A stretch of DNA of 64,000 nt from Hofstenia miamia (taxonomy: Eukaryota; Xenacoelomorpha; Acoela). Position 1 is the first letter of the stretch. Each line of letters begins with the position of its first letter. The DNA is taken from positions 898,684 through 962,683 of the forward strand of contig SCFE01000005.1 in NCBI GenBank assembly GCA_004352715.1, given 5' to 3'. The position numbers were made by a program, and so were the translations under genes. This document shows, piece after piece, positions 24,741 through 37,060 of the stretch. Below the pieces are notes generated by a model. It was given only the letters and a program-made list of their open reading frames with translations. It did not search any database and had not been told where the DNA came from.

Positions 24741-26310
24741 TAGAAAGTGCAAGAAGGCTTTTCAGTACCCACTGTTTCCTCATCTGTATTCAGAGATGCT
24801 CCTCCATCGGTTGTACCAAAGCCACTTGCAGGTAAAAAAATGCACAAATAGGACGTCAGCTGATATACGCAATACTGTCTACAAAAATATTCTATTCCAA
24901 TTGCTAATCTTGATGCGACATTCCAATTTTAAATAGTAAAAGAAAAGACCTCGTATCAACAATTTATCAGGTTTCAGATGTTGTCATTGCATTTATCACA
25001 GATAACTTGATAACTATCATAAAAATCAACTCTTTTTAAGCTATTTAATCCCTCATTTTAAACGACCTCGAAAGCTAGATCACCAGCGGAAGACACAATT
25101 TCTTTATATATATTTGCAAATACCTTACGTTTGATCATAAGTGTTTGGGCAAACTGGAAAACCGAGGCTAACAACAAATAGATTTCTTTTCAGATTCAGA
25201 TTACCGCATTCGTTTATCCGGGATCTAACTTTTTCATGCATTTCACACAAACAGCTTGTTTGTTTTCCTCTAAAGTTGTTTTCTAAAATTACAGTCAGAA
25301 AACAAAGAATATTTCTAATGACAGAACTCCATTCATTGATCTGTTGTCAAGATGGTGGAAAATGGTAATTCTCCAATAAATTTTCAATGAATAAAATTTA
25401 GAGAAGATGATTGGCGCATTATATCATTAACGTCTGATAATAAATTGGATTTTTTTGAAGCAATTTGCTTTGTATATGTCACCAACTAATTTTCAGAAAA
25501 GAATTCCAAAGATACAGCTACAGCCTTGTTAAATACTTGTATTGTTCTTTGCAATCTCGCTGATTACTTGCTAATGACATCAGTTGAATACAAGCATGAA
25601 TTTATATGAATGGTTTTTTTCACAAGCGATGACATTGAACGGAGTTTGCCTATTATCTTGATAGTGCTGAGATGTAATTCTTACATCTCTGCAGTTTATG
25701 CTAGAATTGCTCTTCAAAAGGATTTTTTGATGGAGATGACTAGATCAATTTGATTTTATTATTAATGGCAGGGTGATAGCTATTATTCAGGAATTGCCAG
25801 AATTAGTTCAGAAACTGTCGGAAGATTTTCGGACCAATACATTTCGGCAAGGGAACCCCAATTTTGCTTAAAATTATATTCTTCGGAGATAGAAAAATAC
25901 ACGAAAATAGTTTCACGCGGAGGACTGGCTTTCCTCTCGGAAGGAGTTGATGGATATTTTCTCCATTTTTCGCAAAGCATTCGCTGCGAATGTTTTAAAG
26001 AAAATTGCAAACATTATTTTGAATAATTTTTTGTAAAAAATGATTTAATGCTGAATTTGTCAAAACTATCAGAGTTAACAATAGTTTTTAAATAGCGTTG
26101 CTTTAATTTTAGCTCTGAATAAGTAATATTATGCTTCTGTATATCGGATTATAGTACCAATGTTCATTCGATCGTTAAGAAATTTTGTTATGTAGTAGAA
26201 AATGTAATCGGTACTTCATACTGTAAAGAAAATCAAATATCATGTTAAGAAGAACCAGCCTCCAGTAAATTTTCCAGTTCAAGCATCGTCGAGGCCTGGT
26301 GTAGAGGTCT
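24741..26310. other. AT-rich stretch, nothing recognised
   Basis: Open frames at 25141-25368 (plus) and 25783-26010 (minus) have no recognisable domain. No repeat structure was supported. Confidence 0.35.
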
Positions 26311-26313
26311 CCT

Positions 26314-26314
<1 letters not shown>

Positions 26315-26344
<30 letters not shown>

Positions 26345-27344
26345 NNNNNNNNNNNNNNNNNNNNNNNNNNNNNNNNNNNNNNNNNNNNNNNNNNNNNNNN
26401 NNNNNNNNNNNNNNNNNNNNNNNNNNNNNNNNNNNNNNNNNNNNNNNNNNNNNNNNNNNNNNNNNNNNNNNNNNNNNNNNNNNNNNNNNNNNNNNNNNNN
26501 NNNNNNNNNNNNNNNNNNNNNNNNNNNNNNNNNNNNNNNNNNNNNNNNNNNNNNNNNNNNNNNNNNNNNNNNNNNNNNNNNNNNNNNNNNNNNNNNNNNN
26601 NNNNNNNNNNNNNNNNNNNNNNNNNNNNNNNNNNNNNNNNNNNNNNNNNNNNNNNNNNNNNNNNNNNNNNNNNNNNNNNNNNNNNNNNNNNNNNNNNNNN
26701 NNNNNNNNNNNNNNNNNNNNNNNNNNNNNNNNNNNNNNNNNNNNNNNNNNNNNNNNNNNNNNNNNNNNNNNNNNNNNNNNNNNNNNNNNNNNNNNNNNNN
26801 NNNNNNNNNNNNNNNNNNNNNNNNNNNNNNNNNNNNNNNNNNNNNNNNNNNNNNNNNNNNNNNNNNNNNNNNNNNNNNNNNNNNNNNNNNNNNNNNNNNN
26901 NNNNNNNNNNNNNNNNNNNNNNNNNNNNNNNNNNNNNNNNNNNNNNNNNNNNNNNNNNNNNNNNNNNNNNNNNNNNNNNNNNNNNNNNNNNNNNNNNNNN
27001 NNNNNNNNNNNNNNNNNNNNNNNNNNNNNNNNNNNNNNNNNNNNNNNNNNNNNNNNNNNNNNNNNNNNNNNNNNNNNNNNNNNNNNNNNNNNNNNNNNNN
27101 NNNNNNNNNNNNNNNNNNNNNNNNNNNNNNNNNNNNNNNNNNNNNNNNNNNNNNNNNNNNNNNNNNNNNNNNNNNNNNNNNNNNNNNNNNNNNNNNNNNN
27201 NNNNNNNNNNNNNNNNNNNNNNNNNNNNNNNNNNNNNNNNNNNNNNNNNNNNNNNNNNNNNNNNNNNNNNNNNNNNNNNNNNNNNNNNNNNNNNNNNNNN
27301 NNNNNNNNNNNNNNNNNNNNNNNNNNNNNNNNNNNNNNNNNNNN
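26315..27344. other. (TA)n microsatellite followed by a 1000-N assembly gap
   Basis: About 30 bp of TA repeats run directly into exactly 1000 N (26345-27344). The gap length is a conventional placeholder, so its true size is unknown. Confidence 0.95.
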
Positions 27345-27885
27345 ACAAATTGAAATTTCAAAAAAGTGCTAATCAAAGTGAGAAGGGATTGCCAAGATTT
27401 TATTAGCACAGATTCACTGCAAATTCATTTCCCCATTGCATAAAAAAAATATCTCTAATTAATAAACAAGCATTGTTTTCCTCTATCAAGATTATAAAAA
27501 GCATTATAAAAATTAACTATTTACAAAATTATTTCCGAGTTTCAGAGGATTTTCACTGATTACTATCATCTGAATATATATATATTTCAAGCTTCAAATT
27601 TTAAGTGTTTATGCATACCAATAAATATTTTTTGGGTGGACTTCTCTATTTTCAGTAATAAAAAATATTTTTTCGAACGCCTGAAATTTTCTATTACCAT
27701 TATTTTATGTACGCTTTAGTTAAGAGATTTATCTCTACCAGTCATTTTCTATTAAATTTTGTTTCCTTGACAGCGATATTATGAAATAAATTTATCTAAG
27801 CACCTACAAAGATATAACAAATACACTTTACAATGCTTATTTTATTCATTAAATTTGTTATTTTTATTTTATTTATTTATTTTTT
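27345..27885. repeat. Left arm of a large inverted repeat
   Basis: The reverse complement recurs at about 32455-32988 with only a few substitutions and one-base indels. The outer end is cut by the N gap, so the full arm could be longer. The spacer between arms is about 4.5 kb. Confidence 0.85.
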
Positions 27886-28979
27886 AGTAAATTATTGTTA
27901 GTATGTTTAGAAAGTTTAAATTTATTAGCTTAAATTTGACTGGCTAACACTCATTTCTTTGTTCTCATCATTTACTCAACCTCGTTTTGAAATTCGTTTG
28001 CCTTTATTAACTACAGTGAGTGACTATCTTTTATTAATGTTTTTATTATATATATACATGTATATCGTTCTCAATATTAATATTTTACAGTCATCAATTG
28101 ATTCCATTTTAAAAGAAATATCTGTAAAACTAACTAGGGATAATATTGCACAAAAGCGTTAAGAATCAAAACAATATCTGAGAGTTAATTATAAAAATAG
28201 CTTACCAAAAAGTCTGAAATCTTTCAAGATAGTCCTTTCATCAATGTGAAATCCTTCAACATAGTTTATCTATGGCCATTGTTCAACTGCAAGAATATAA
28301 ACAACTATAAACACAGTAAAATTCCATTATACTGCTGTGTGTACAATCTCTCTACAGACAATGCATAATTCGTTATCTATTGTTCAAATGTCAAAAATGT
28401 ATCCATTCTTAAAGATTCATATCTACCAAACATGAAATCCAAATCAATTTAACAATTAATTAAAACATTTTCAAATCATATAAAACTATAATTTTTTCAC
28501 AATTTTGATTATTACTATCATAAATTGGTTATTAATACAATACATTTAAAAATAACAAATATCTTATTTTATTTTACATTTTAAAAAATTGTTTATACTT
28601 AAATTTCATTGGTGTCTTTGATATTAAGAATTAAATAAATACCCAGTATACAACTTTTCTACGTTTGTGATTTACATTTATTTTCCAAAGTATTTTCACA
28701 TTTGTGACATACATTTCTTTTCCACTGATTTCACATTTGTAGACTTACATTTTTTCGGTGTTTTTCCTTTCTTTGAGTTTAGATGGCTTATGACTTTTCT
28801 ACGTTTGTAGACGTCAATCCATTCTTTCAGTACTGATATAATTTGATTTTTCCTTTCAGTACTGATATACATTTAATTTTTCCATTTGTATACATGAATT
28901 CAACTGATCAAATTAGTCAAAATCATTGTAATAAACTGAATATTATGTTAAAATTAAGATATCTTTTCATCATTGAACA
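27886..28979. other. Spacer between the inverted arms, first part
   Basis: AT-rich, no coding sequence. Around 28660-28870 there are loosely repeated words of the type CATTTGT(A/G)GAC and ACTGATATA, a degenerate minisatellite-like patch. Confidence 0.35.
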
Positions 28980-29056
28980 AAATGAAAATTTCATGAGGTT
29001 ATTAGTATAAACTTTCAAGAATGAGTAAGAAAAACGTTAGTGCACAAAAATACTAG
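28980..29056. repeat. 77-bp segment duplicated at 30341-30417
   Basis: The second copy is an island bounded by single Ns at 30340 and 30418, as expected if a small overlapping contig had been placed there. Confidence 0.85.
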
Positions 29057-29464
29057 TAATCTTTACTGTAACTTCAGATTTTATTTTATACAGATTTTAT
29101 TTATAAAAATAAATATTTTAATACGTTGAATACAATCAATGTTTAACAAAGGTTTGAATTGTTTCACAGAAAGTACATGTGGTTAAAAAATGATATATTT
29201 ATTAGTATTTACATAATAAAAATTTTTTTGCTTTCCCAAATAGTATTAAACATTTATGAGATGCCAACTAAAAGAACAAAATCTCACAACAAATAAATAC
29301 TTCAGCTTGACACAAAGTGCATTAACGTAAAAAATTATCATTTTTACTTGCTTTTCAAAATAATAAACTGTATGAATTTTCAAATGCTCATGAGATGCAG
29401 AATTCTTAGAAAATTAGATAATAACACACATATTGTATAAACCTTAAAAAGGATATAAAAATCG

Positions 29465-30339
29465 TTGATAATATTATTCCTAACATGTGCATTTATGTAT
29501 TGATCTACAAAGTGGAAAATGAAACTTCAAATTTCTAAACTAAAAACAAAATGCTTTCAATGCTATACACAGCTTTACACTGTTTAAAAAACGTTAACAT
29601 TTGCATTTTTCTTCAGTCAATGAGTAAATTTTGATAATTGCAAATGAATACATAGCGCCATTTCAAAAACGAATCAATTAGATGTCATGAAGCTCGCAAA
29701 ACATTTTTAATTTCAGAAAGATTAACACATTTTCATAAAAAATACATTTACGCAAAATGATGAAATTTATTGATTTTACAAAACACATAGTCGTACAAAG
29801 TTTGCATGAAAAGAAGTAAATTTTTAAATTGAAAATGAACATCAAAGCTATATAAAATAAATTTAAGTATACGTATAGTACTTAAAATATACTTGTAATT
29901 GTGTATGAGATTATAAAAACAGAACAGCAATCTTAAATGATTTAAACTACATTTTGTACATTATGTATTAAAACAACTTAGGAACATTTTCTAAATATAG
30001 AAATAAATAGTGTAAATTACAATTATCAAAAACTGATGATAAAATGAAATAAATACTTTTTCAAGGCTGCTTACTCATTGTATTCAAATATTAAATATAT
30101 ATTTCACAATATACAATTAGGAAAAGTAGATTTTAACTCAATTTCCCATTAAACGTTTTAAAATCATATAGAGATTGAGAATTTTTAATAATAAATCCGA
30201 TTTTGTTAGAGTTTCTAAGACATAGCATTGGAGAGAATGCCAATATATAATGGATTTCCAAGTATTTTTCTACTATTTGAGAGTCTAAAATATGTATTTT
30301 TATTACTAGATTTAGTTCCAATTTTTGATGTATTGCTAC
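29465..30339. repeat. 875-bp direct repeat, copy 1
   Basis: Matches 30419-31293 over the full length with about one substitution. It ends exactly at the N at 30340. No coding content was recognised; open frames inside simply occur twice. Confidence 0.9.
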
Positions 30340-30418
30340 NAAATGAAAATTTCATGAGGTTATTAGTATAAACTTTCAAGAATGAGTAAGAAAAACGTTA
30401 GTGCACAAAAATACTAGN

Positions 30419-31293
30419 TTGATAATATTATTCCTAACATGTGCATTTATGTATTGATCTACAAAGTGGAAAATGAAACTTCAAATCTCTAAACTAAAAA
30501 CAAAATGCTTTCAATGCTATACACAGCTTTACACTGTTTAAAAAACGTTAACATTTGCATTTTTCTTCAGTCAATGAGTAAATTTTGATAATTGCAAATG
30601 AATACATAGCGCCATTTCAAAAACGAATCAATTAGATGTCATGAAGCTCGCAAAACATTTTTAATTTCAGAAAGATTAACACATTTTCATAAAAAATACA
30701 TTTACGCAAAATGATGAAATTTATTGATTTTACAAAACACATAGTCGTACAAAGTTTGCATGAAAAGAAGTAAATTTTTAAATTGAAAATGAACATCAAA
30801 GCTATATAAAATAAATTTAAGTATACGTATAGTACTTAAAATATACTTGTAATTGTGTATGAGATTATAAAAACAGAACAGCAATCTTAAATGATTTAAA
30901 CTACATTTTGTACATTATGTATTAAAACAACTTAGGAACATTTTCTAAATATAGAAATAAATAGTGTAAATTACAATTATCAAAAACTGATGATAAAATG
31001 AAATAAATACTTTTTCAAGGCTGCTTACTCATTGTATTCAAATATTAAATATATATTTCACAATATACAATTAGGAAAAGTAGATTTTAACTCAATTTCC
31101 CATTAAACGTTTTAAAATCATATAGAGATTGAGAATTTTTAATAATAAATCCGATTTTGTTAGAGTTTCTAAGACATAGCATTGGAGAGAATGCCAATAT
31201 ATAATGGATTTCCAAGTATTTTTCTACTATTTGAGAGTCTAAAATATGTATTTTTATTACTAGATTTAGTTCCAATTTTTGATGTATTGCTAC
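30419..31293. repeat. 875-bp direct repeat, copy 2
   Basis: Begins exactly after the N at 30418 and continues into sequence (31294 onward) that extends copy 1. Confidence 0.9.
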
Positions 31294-31870
31294 GGGTTTT
31301 AATACATCTGACACTTTTCCTTTGTTATGGTTTCAATAATACATGCTTTAACACAATTGATAAATATTCATTTTGCATAACATTTTAACTTTGCATACAC
31401 CTCCACTTTACATTTCTAAATGCATAGATCTCGAAATTATATTCCAAAAAAACTCTAATAATCAAAATATGTGAAATAAAAATTTGTAATGTTTTAAGTT
31501 TTGTATTTGGATTTATTTTCTCTATGATGCTTTCAGAATGATGTGTGATTAGAAGCAATTCCCCTTTACAAAATTGATTTTCAACAAGTCTAATACAAAT
31601 TATTGTTAGCAAAGATATTAAATGCGTGAAATTTTTATAGTAATTCGTAATCACAATAAACAAAATTAACTTATTAAAATGCAAAAATGACTTACATTGT
31701 TGAATAAAGTCAACCGCCACCACTTGAATCATTGTAAAAACTGAATAATCTGTCAAAATGAAGACATCTTTTCGTCAATGAACAAAATGCTAATTTTATG
31801 ACAATATTAGTATAAATAAAATAAAAAAAACAATTTAATGAATAAAATAAGCATTGTACAGTGTATTTGT
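31224..31870. repeat. 647-bp direct repeat, copy 1
   Basis: Recurs at 31872-32518 with several substitutions and small indels, suggesting two alleles. The two are separated only by the N at 31871. Confidence 0.9.
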
Positions 31871-31871
31871 N

Positions 31872-32518
31872 CTACTATTTGAGAGTCTAAAATATGTATT
31901 TTTATTACTAGATTTAGTTCCAATTTTTGATGTATTGCTACGGGTTTTAATACATCTGACACTTTTCCTTTGTTATGGTTTCAATAATACATGCTTTAAC
32001 ACAATTGATAAATATTCATTTTGCATAACATTTTAACTTTGCATACACCTCCACTTTACATTTCTAAATGCATAGATCTCGAAATTATATTCCAAAAAAA
32101 CTCTAATAATCAAAATATGTGAAATAAAAATTTGTAATGTTTTAAGTTTTGTATTTGGATTTATTTTCTCTATGATGCTTTCAGAATGATGTGTGATTAG
32201 AAGCAATTCCCCTTTACAGAATTGATTTTCAACAAGTCTAATACAAATTTTGTTAGCAAAGATATTAAATGGGTGAAATTTTTATAGGTAATTCGTAATC
32301 ACAATAAACAAAATTAACTTATTAAACCGCAAAAATGACTTACATTGTTGAATAAGGTCAACTGCCACCACTTGAATCATTGTAAAAACTAAATAATCTG
32401 TCAAAATGAAGACATCTTTTCGTCAATGAACAAAATGCTAATTTTATGACAATATTAGTATAAATAAAATAAAAAAAACAATTTAATGAATAAAATAAGC
32501 ATTGTACAGTGTATTTGT
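31872..32518. repeat. 647-bp direct repeat, copy 2
   Basis: Starts right after the N at 31871. Its last 60 or so bases overlap the beginning of the right inverted arm. Confidence 0.9.
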
Positions 32519-32988
32519 TATATCTTTGTAGGTGTTTAGATAAATTTACTTCATAATATCGCTGTCAAGGAAACAAAATTTAATAGAAAATGACTGGTAG
32601 AGATAAATCTCTTAACTAAAGCGTACATAAAATAATAGTAATAGAAAATTTCAGGCGTTCAAAAAATATTTTTTATTACTGAAAATAGAGAAGTCCACCC
32701 AAAAAATATTTATTGGTATGCATAAACACTTAAAATTTGAAGCTTGAAATATATATATATTCAGATGATAGTAATCAGTGAAAATCCTCTGAAACTCGGA
32801 AATAATTTTGTAAATAGTTAATTTTTATAATGCTTTTTATAATCTTGATAGAGGAAAACAATGCTTGTTTATTAATTAGAGATATTTTTTTATACAATGG
32901 GGAATTGAATTTGCAGTGAATCTTTGCTAATAAAATCTTGGCAATCCCTTCTCACTTTGATTAGCGCTTTTTTGAAATTTCAATTTGT
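32455..32988. repeat. Right arm of the large inverted repeat
   Basis: Reverse complement of 27345-27885. Beyond 32988 the left partner is hidden by the N gap, so the outer boundary of the repeat is unknown. Confidence 0.85.
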
Positions 32989-33586
32989 ATTATACAGTCA
33001 AAGCATTATAAAAAATTATGAATGTGCATTAAAAAATAGTACATTACAAATTTCCCCATGGCATTATGCTAACCAAGCAGCGATTAAGTGATATTAAAAC
33101 ACATTTACCATTAATTTTTACTTGAGGCAGCGCATATTAAACATTTAGATGAAAATATTTCTTGAATATGCAACATGAAATTAAAATAATGATATATGTA
33201 TAGCAAAATAATGATTGCTTTCTTTTGAGCAGTGACTATTTTGAAGTGAAACAATGTCAAACACCAATCACATTTGAGTTTTTGTCACAACCTCTCATAT
33301 TAAGCTGAATGACTTAAATTTTTACAAATTATTTAGAACTTGTGCGCGAACAGCGCCATTAGTTATTTTATTGAACTTCATCACTCAGAGTCGTTGTGTA
33401 ATGTATGCTTTTACAATTTATGCACAATTGCTAAAGAAATTTTTGTTTTCCACCTCTTGCATATTTGTTTTGATCAATATTAACGTGGTTAGACACACGC
33501 TCTAATGCAAATATCACATCATTTTTCGTTTGAAATATTTGGGTTTTGGATATATGAATTATTTTCCTTGAAACATTGCATTGCAT
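32989..33586. other. AT-rich stretch before an assembly gap
   Basis: No feature recognised. Confidence 0.4.
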
Positions 33587-34586
33587 NNNNNNNNNNNNNN
33601 NNNNNNNNNNNNNNNNNNNNNNNNNNNNNNNNNNNNNNNNNNNNNNNNNNNNNNNNNNNNNNNNNNNNNNNNNNNNNNNNNNNNNNNNNNNNNNNNNNNN
33701 NNNNNNNNNNNNNNNNNNNNNNNNNNNNNNNNNNNNNNNNNNNNNNNNNNNNNNNNNNNNNNNNNNNNNNNNNNNNNNNNNNNNNNNNNNNNNNNNNNNN
33801 NNNNNNNNNNNNNNNNNNNNNNNNNNNNNNNNNNNNNNNNNNNNNNNNNNNNNNNNNNNNNNNNNNNNNNNNNNNNNNNNNNNNNNNNNNNNNNNNNNNN
33901 NNNNNNNNNNNNNNNNNNNNNNNNNNNNNNNNNNNNNNNNNNNNNNNNNNNNNNNNNNNNNNNNNNNNNNNNNNNNNNNNNNNNNNNNNNNNNNNNNNNN
34001 NNNNNNNNNNNNNNNNNNNNNNNNNNNNNNNNNNNNNNNNNNNNNNNNNNNNNNNNNNNNNNNNNNNNNNNNNNNNNNNNNNNNNNNNNNNNNNNNNNNN
34101 NNNNNNNNNNNNNNNNNNNNNNNNNNNNNNNNNNNNNNNNNNNNNNNNNNNNNNNNNNNNNNNNNNNNNNNNNNNNNNNNNNNNNNNNNNNNNNNNNNNN
34201 NNNNNNNNNNNNNNNNNNNNNNNNNNNNNNNNNNNNNNNNNNNNNNNNNNNNNNNNNNNNNNNNNNNNNNNNNNNNNNNNNNNNNNNNNNNNNNNNNNNN
34301 NNNNNNNNNNNNNNNNNNNNNNNNNNNNNNNNNNNNNNNNNNNNNNNNNNNNNNNNNNNNNNNNNNNNNNNNNNNNNNNNNNNNNNNNNNNNNNNNNNNN
34401 NNNNNNNNNNNNNNNNNNNNNNNNNNNNNNNNNNNNNNNNNNNNNNNNNNNNNNNNNNNNNNNNNNNNNNNNNNNNNNNNNNNNNNNNNNNNNNNNNNNN
34501 NNNNNNNNNNNNNNNNNNNNNNNNNNNNNNNNNNNNNNNNNNNNNNNNNNNNNNNNNNNNNNNNNNNNNNNNNNNNNNNNNNNNNN
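33587..34586. other. 1000-N assembly gap
   Basis: Exactly 1000 N, a placeholder. The LINE reverse transcriptase to its right begins inside or beyond the gap. Confidence 0.98.
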
Positions 34587-35420
34587 ATTTTATTGAGACC
34601 TTTGTGTGACTTATTTAATCAATGCTTGGCAGAATCAACTTACCCTGATTACTTAAAAATTGCTAAAGTTACACCCATATATAAAAAGGAAAGAAAAGAT
34701 CTTGCAGAAAATTACCGACCAATTTCAATATTAACAATAATTAATAGAATATTTGAAAAATTATTATTCAACCAAATTAACCTATATGTGGAACAAAATG
34801 AATTAATATCAAAACATCAGTTTGGATTTCAAAAAGATACCTCTACAAATGATGCTTTACTTTATGCTATTGAAGACTGGAGATCAAAATTAGATAGGAA
34901 TGAAAACATATATATAGCATCATTAGATATTTCAAAGGCATTTTATTCAATAAACCATTCTATTTTATTGAAAAATTTAAAGCAGATTTATAATTTTATT
35001 GATTAATTAATAGAAATATTAAATAGTTATTTAAGTAATAGATATCAGTATGTGAAACTCAACGAAGAAATATCAAATTCATTAGAAATAAACCATGGAG
35101 TACCACAAGGATCAGTACTGGGTCCATTACTATTTAAGTTATGTAAATGATATGGATCAGCATATTAATAGTAATCATGTTCAATTTGCAGATGATACTC
35201 TTATTTATTGTAATGATATTTTAAATTTACAGGAAAATGTTGAAAAATTGCAATCATTCTTTAATAATAATTTGTTAAAACTAAATATTATAATTGAATT
35301 AATGTTCATATTTAAAGAAAATTTGATTATAATCTTAAAAATAATAAAGCACATTTTACAAAATTATCATTACAAAAATAAAATATTTAAGAATCACCAA
35401 ATATAAAATTGTTTTTTTTA
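34587..35420 (+). mobile_element. LINE reverse transcriptase (jockey/CR1-like), palm region, broken
   Basis: The plus strand encodes, from the gap edge: I-A-K-V-T-P-I-Y-K-K, then E-N-Y-R-P-I-S-I-L, then H-Q-F-G-F-Q, then A-S-L-D-I-S-K-A-F (first catalytic Asp). After a stop near 35005 comes G-V-P-Q-G-S-V-L-G-P-L-L-F, and after a frameshift near 35140 F-A-D-D-T-L (second catalytic pair). Order and spacing are those of a non-LTR retrotransposon reverse transcriptase of the jockey/CR1 kind. It decays near 35290-35420 and is followed by an unrelated minus-strand LINE piece. It is inactive because of the stop and frameshift; the 5' part is lost in the gap. Confidence 0.88.
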
Positions 35421-35494
35421 AAGAACGAAAATCAATATATATAAAATTAACATTACAATGATTATTTTTTGGGTGATTGTAGACAAAGCACATT

Positions 35495-36345
35495 TCAAAG
35501 CAGTTGAAAAATAGCGTCCCTGAGTTGATCATGGCGCGCAATTCTTTCACCATCAACCACGCAGGACATGGCATGATCACTGAACAAATCCAAAGGCTTA
35601 AAGCATTTTGGACATTTTTTGTTGTCATTAATTAAGGGGATGCCAAGCCGATAACAAAGCAAAATCCGGAATTCTGCCGGAGCGAAAGAAAGACCAAGTG
35701 CTTTCAAGGGAATAGCAGNGTTCCAGATGTCACAGATTAGACAAGAATTGTTTGAACCCTAACCACCATATCTTGATAAAAGAAGTGCAGCATTTCCCCA
35801 CTGTAAAATTACTGACAATTGCTGGAAAAAATATGTAGAAATNNNNNNNNNNNTCCTGGTATGGAACAAGAGAGATGTCTTGCTTTATCGCGAGGAGACA
35901 AACTGGAGGATAAATAAGTATTCTGGCTGACTTGCTGTAAAAGTGAACAAATAGACTTCTGTGCTTTTGGGGCCATGTTTAAAGGCATTTCAGTCAATGC
36001 TATTCCTTTGCTAGAAAGTTCTTGCAAACACTGATATGGCACAGAGTAAATATAATCATCAATAGGAACAATCTGATTACATAGTTCTTTATTTTCTACA
36101 TATGACCCTAAGAACGCTGCAGAAGCAATTGTTGACGCGAGTGGTAATCCAAGACCTCCTTTAGAAATTGGCAAGGATGCTTGTAGTCTTTGTGACACAG
36201 AAACGGCTGAACCTGCTATACTTTCTAGAGACTGATGAACTGCTGAATCAAATTCTTCCAATTCTGTAGTAACAGTTGCGGGATTAGAAGTTCTTAAACA
36301 AAACGATATCTTAGGTAGTGAAGCACAGCTCCTTAACAGATGCAA
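35495..36345 (-). mobile_element. C-terminal part of a different LINE, with CCHC motif
   Basis: The minus strand (36345 to 35809) encodes a region with L-P-I-S-K-G-G-L-G-L-P-L-A and A-A-F-L-G-S-Y, the block after the palm domain in one group of non-LTR retrotransposons. After an 11-N gap (35843-35853) and a single N (35719), the strand continues (35707-35495) with L-G-L-S-F-A-P-A-E-F-R, then C-P-K-C, then D-H-A-M-S-C and R-H-D-Q-L-R-D. The cysteines and histidine form C-x2-C-x12-H-x3-C, the terminal zinc-binding motif of that group. It lies between two plus-strand pieces of another LINE and has composition less AT-rich than they have. It may be a nested insertion or a contig misplaced in a gap. 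Confidence 0.75.
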
Positions 36346-36350
36346 TTCTA

Positions 36351-37060
36351 ACTAAATATTGAAAAAACTATATTTATAGTAATTAAGAATAGAAGAAATG
36401 AATCAACATTAGAAAGTATTAAGATATGTAACAACATCATTCAGGAATCACCAAAAATGAAATATTTGGGAGTAGTAATTGATAATAAATTGAATTTTGA
36501 AGACGAAGCAAACAATATCATAAAGAAAATGGCGTATGGTATAAGATCAATTAAAAAAATTTGAAAGTTTATACCAATAGAATGGAAGGTAATACTCTTT
36601 CGATTACTTTTTTTATCCCATTTCTTGTACTCACCTTGTTTATTAACGAACTTAAATAAAAAGGCAAAATCGAAATTAGAGAAAGTATTTAAATGGGGAA
36701 TAAACATAATTAGCAACAAAAATAAAAAAGAAATAATTTGTAAATATCATCTAAGATCATTAGAAGCTCTTCAAAATATTAGATGTTTATCGATATTTTG
36801 GAAAAGAAAATCGAACATTTCTAATCATTTAAATCAAAGAACAATTACATTTGGTAAAACTAAGTATAATAGAAAAGTAATGAAGAACGGACTCCTAAAT
36901 TTTTCAATATCACTATGGAAAAAACTGGATTAAAGTACAAGAAGTGAAAAAAAATTTTACAATCTTTAAGAAGAAGTTGAAACACATGATTACACAACAA
37001 AATATCAATTATCTGACTAATTATAGAATAAGATGTGCAACTCAATAACAATAAGTAAAA
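36351..37060 (+). mobile_element. LINE C-terminal region (jockey/CR1-like), second plus-strand piece
   Basis: Plus-strand frames carry M-K-Y-L-G-V-V-I-D (about 36458), followed by A-Y-G-I-R-S-I-K-K and, after a stop, a hydrophobic F-L-S-H-F-L-Y-S-P-C block. A basic C-terminal region (36625-36933) ends S-L-W-K-K-L-D. This is the usual order downstream of F-A-D-D in jockey/CR1-like elements. The beginning (about 36360-36480) resembles 35290-35420, so the two pieces overlap in element coordinates and are probably two copies, not halves of one. Confidence 0.75.

Noticed and set aside
26245-27409. Long open frames across the N blocks at 26.3-27.4, 33.5-34.6 and 50.4-50.6 kb
   Set aside because: They consist of Ns and TA repeats and carry no information, except for the LINE reverse transcriptase to the right of the second gap.
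28980-32518. CRISPR-like or tandem array
   Set aside because: The repeats are hundreds of bases long, contiguous, and end at single Ns; assembly duplication explains them, and CRISPR arrays are not expected in animal DNA.
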